64,000 nt of DNA from Epiperipatus broadwayi. Taxonomy: Eukaryota; Onychophora; Udeonychophora; Euonychophora; Peripatidae. Location: contig JAQFVV010000112.1 of NCBI GenBank assembly GCA_028023455.1, positions 312,001-376,000 of the forward strand, written 5' to 3'. The notes below the pieces were generated by a model. That model ran no database searches and had not been told where the DNA came from. It was given only the letters and a program-made list of their open reading frames with translations. The translations under genes were made by a program, and so were the position numbers. Positions 62,247 to 64,000 of this stretch are shown in pieces; the first letter of the stretch is position 1, and every line of letters starts with the position of its first letter.

Positions 62247-63153
62247 AGAGTAGGTATAGTAGATGAGTTTATAAAGAATAAAGGAATTACAGAATATTAT
62301 AGGATGTGGATGATATTATTGTTATTGGAAATGGGAGAAGTATTGACAAGATTTTTAATGAATTAAATAATAATAAATATAAAATTAGGTTTACAGTGGG
62401 GAAAGAGGTAAATGGATTAAAATACTTAGATATTTTTGTGAAGAGAGGGATGATGAATGAAATAGTGGTAAAGCATTATATTAAAAATAGAAAAATTAGA
62501 GATTTAATTGATTCAAAATCATATCAGCCATGGTGTCAAAAAGTAAGGGTTTTAAAGAGATTTAAGTTAAAGAATGATGAACTTGCATTAGATAAGAAAG
62601 AGGCATATAAGCAAAAATTAGAAGTAGGGAATGATTATGTTAAAATAGGATATAAAAGAAAGATAATTAAAACAATTTTTAGAAATCAAAATATAAATAG
62701 TAAAAATAAGTATGATAAGAATAAATATAAACATTGTAAATGAATGTCTATTCCATATTCAAGGGATGTGTATAAAAAGTTAGCAAGAAAGAAATAAGAT
62801 AGATGGTATGAATAGTAAGGGGGGAATGGTTTATAAAATTGTATGTGGGAGTTGTAATAAGATATATATATATATATATGGTTGAATGATAAGTGATAGA
62901 AGGAAGGAGCATGATAGAGTGATTAATAGGAAAGATATTAGGTCAGGACCATATATACACTATTTTAGATACTGGTCATAAAATGAAGTGTGAGAAGAAT
63001 ATTAGAGTTATAAAACACGTGAAAGATTATCAAACAAGGATATGTTATGAAACTTTATACATTCAGAAAAATTTGGATAGATGTGTAAATATAGTTAAAG
63101 GTCCAGCAAGATTAGGTGGAAAATGGGCGTTATTAGATAATTGGAAGATTTAA
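62247..63153 (+). pseudogene. PLE-3 RT C-terminal part and GIY-YIG endonuclease
   Basis: GIVDEFIKNKGITEYYR, then after one lost base VDDIIVIGNGRSIDKIFNEL (RT motif C, VDD), FTVGKEVNGLKYLDIFV (the box after the catalytic motif), VKHYIKNRKIRDLIDSKSY and a basic linker. The open frame ends at 62,743. Further on MVYKIVCGSCNKIYI is the GIY-YIG entry (with the cysteines common in PLEs); the following GET is replaced by an expanded TA tract. Then RRKEHDRVINRKDIRSG, and in another frame TILDTGHKMKCEKNIRVIKH, QTRICYETLYIQKNLDRC and GPARLGGKWALLDNWKI up to TAA at 63,151-63,153. The RT palm before motif C is missing. Confidence 0.75.
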
Positions 63154-63192
63154 AAATTGTGGTAAAAAAAGTCAGGGTTGAATTGTGAATGA

Positions 63193-63400
63193 GGGTTTAT
63201 AAAAGGGGAGGGGGTGTATAATTATTTATTTATATAGGTATATTAATATATATATATAGTTTTAAATTATTATTATTAATAATAATTATGTAAGTAGGGT
63301 TTATAAAAGGGAAGGGAGAGTTGAATATTTATTTATTTATATAGGTATATTAAAATATATGTATATGTATTTATATAGTTTTAAGTTGTTATTATTATTA
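63193..63400 (+). repeat. 105-bp tandem repeat in the PLE-3 3' UTR
   Basis: Units start at 63,193 and 63,298, both 'ggtttataaaagg(g)' then a G/A-rich run, 'atttatttatataggtatat', a TA-rich part and 'tatagtttta' followed by (ATT)n. Confidence 0.85.
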
Positions 63401-63555
63401 TCTTTTTATATACTTTCATTGTTTATTTTTTTTATTTTATGCCATTTATTTATACATTTATATTATAATGTTAATTATATTGTTGAAGGTAAAATAATGC
63501 CTAATAGTAGAGTAAATGTAGTTAATAAGTCCTGTGATATATAAAACTTTATATC

Positions 63556-63588
63556 TTGAAAAGATCTCAATAAGAGATGAAAACCAGG
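63556..63588 (+). ncRNA. Hammerhead-like relic near the PLE-3 3' end
   Basis: Plus strand: CTTGAAA, AGATCTC, AATAA, GAGAT, GAAAAC. ATCTC and GAGAT pair perfectly around AATAA, and the flanking boxes resemble CTGAAGA and GAAAC with changes. Strand and position fit the 3' end of PLE-3. Probably inactive. Confidence 0.4.
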
Positions 63589-63589
63589 T

Positions 63590-63660
63590 TGATAATTAAA
63601 TAATTGTAAATATAATTAGTTATTTCTTTCAATTTTATTTAGATTGATTATTATATTATC
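63590..63660 (-). repeat. ~70-bp inverted duplication, right copy
   Basis: See 62,165-62,235. Confidence 0.75.
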
Positions 63661-64000
63661 CAATTTATTAAATTTTTCTAAATATCTATGTATTTGCCTT
63701 TCACTTTTATTAAAAATTAACAAGTAATCGTCCACATATCTTTATAACATTATTGATCCATTTTCCTCATTCATCATTACTTTTTTCATTTCTTCCATCT
63801 ATATATTGCTTAATATCCCACTTAATGTCCCTCCTATCAATAATCTTTTTTTCTGCTTTAAATATTCTCCATTAAATTCAAATGTTATCTCTTTGCAACA
63901 TATTTTCATAATTTGTTTTAATTTTATTATTAGTATTTCTATTTCTTTATCATTTTTATATTTACTAATTGCCATTTCTATTACTTTTCTACATTCATAT
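63650..64000 (-). pseudogene. PLE-2 reverse transcriptase core (runs off the window)
   Basis: Minus strand in one frame from the window edge: CRKVIEMAISKYKNDKEIE, CCKEITFEFNGEYLKQ, LLIGGTLSGILSNI, then RYVDDYLLIFNKSERQIHRY and LEKFNKLDNIIINLNKIE. GTLSG is RT motif B and YVDD motif C with the catalytic aspartates. Two stops replace expected residues: TAG after SNI (near 63,799) and TAA just before RYVDD (near 63,745). The frame is otherwise open, so decay is modest. The rest of the RT lies outside the window. Confidence 0.8.

Larger units (their letters stand above)
62240..63590 (+). mobile_element. Penelope-like element PLE-3, 5'-truncated, inserted in PLE-2
   Basis: Plus-strand PLE of a different family from PLE-1 and PLE-2: RT from motif C, linker, GIY-YIG with the CGSCNKIYI form, 3' UTR with a 105-bp tandem repeat and a hammerhead-like relic. 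It sits between PLE-2 RT core (63.65 kb) and RT tail (62.11 kb) in opposite orientation, with a 70-bp inverted duplication at both sides. Confidence 0.7.
59025..64000 (-). mobile_element. Penelope-like element PLE-2, split by two inserts
   Basis: Minus-strand PLE related to PLE-1. Pieces: 3' end with hammerhead motif (59,025-59,710), GIY-YIG and linker (59,711-60,354), RT tail (61,880-62,110) and RT core (63,650 to the window edge). The gaps are a 1.5-kb segment with a SINE (60,355-61,880) and the inverted PLE-3 segment (about 62,165-63,650). Rejoining the pieces restores the order seen in PLE-1. The element continues beyond the window. Confidence 0.7.

Overview
This is AT-rich metazoan DNA (no operons, no bacterial signals, long intergenic or intronic stretches, abundant microsatellites and many layers of decayed retroelements). 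The combination of Penelope-like elements (PLEs) with a GIY-YIG endonuclease, several apurinic-endonuclease LINEs including an RTE-type one, a Ty3/gypsy relic and tRNA-derived SINEs points to an invertebrate, but I cannot name the species. I recognise no intact host gene; the window may be intergenic or lie in the introns of a large gene.

Layout. 1-13.4 kb: mostly unique AT-rich DNA with a diverged ~390-bp repeat, a weak PLE-end relic (6.7 kb), an unrecognised coding relic (6.9-7.1 kb) and two palindromic elements (7.6 and 8.4 kb). 13.4-27.4 kb: one nested mobile-element complex. A PLE (PLE-1) carrying its 3' end in both orientations is bounded by a perfect 13-bp direct repeat (13,436 and 27,373). 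Its body is interrupted by two LINEs lying 5'-to-5' (LINE-B on minus, LINE-A1 on plus), and its inverted arm by an RTE-type LINE with a perfect 14-bp target-site duplication. 27.4-46.3 kb: mostly unremarkable sequence with diverged repeats, a SINE (33.5 kb), a ~490-bp foldback element (34.1 kb), a possible 48-nt exon (39.0 kb), a short element sharing the RTE 5' end (43.4 kb) and a hammerhead-like motif at the edge of a 191-bp tandem duplication (44.2 kb). 46.3-52.4 kb: a nearly full-length minus-strand second copy of LINE-A with a trinucleotide tail, followed by a ~410-bp (TTA)n tract. 52.4-58.2 kb: small tandem repeats, a tRNA-like/hammerhead/minisatellite composite (56.7-57.0 kb) and a Ty3/gypsy pol relic (57.3-58.2 kb). 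59.0-64.0 kb: a second PLE (PLE-2, minus) split by a 1.5-kb segment containing a SINE and by a third, inverted PLE (PLE-3, plus).

All protein-coding sequence I can identify is retrotransposon-derived, and all of it carries frameshifts or stops. The most interesting theme is a recurring short motif (CTGATGA or CTGAAGA, short hairpin, GAAAC) at the ends of the PLEs and at two sites without PLE coding sequence. It matches the core of the small hammerhead ribozyme variants known from Penelope-like elements. Several motif copies lie beside or inside tandem repeats.
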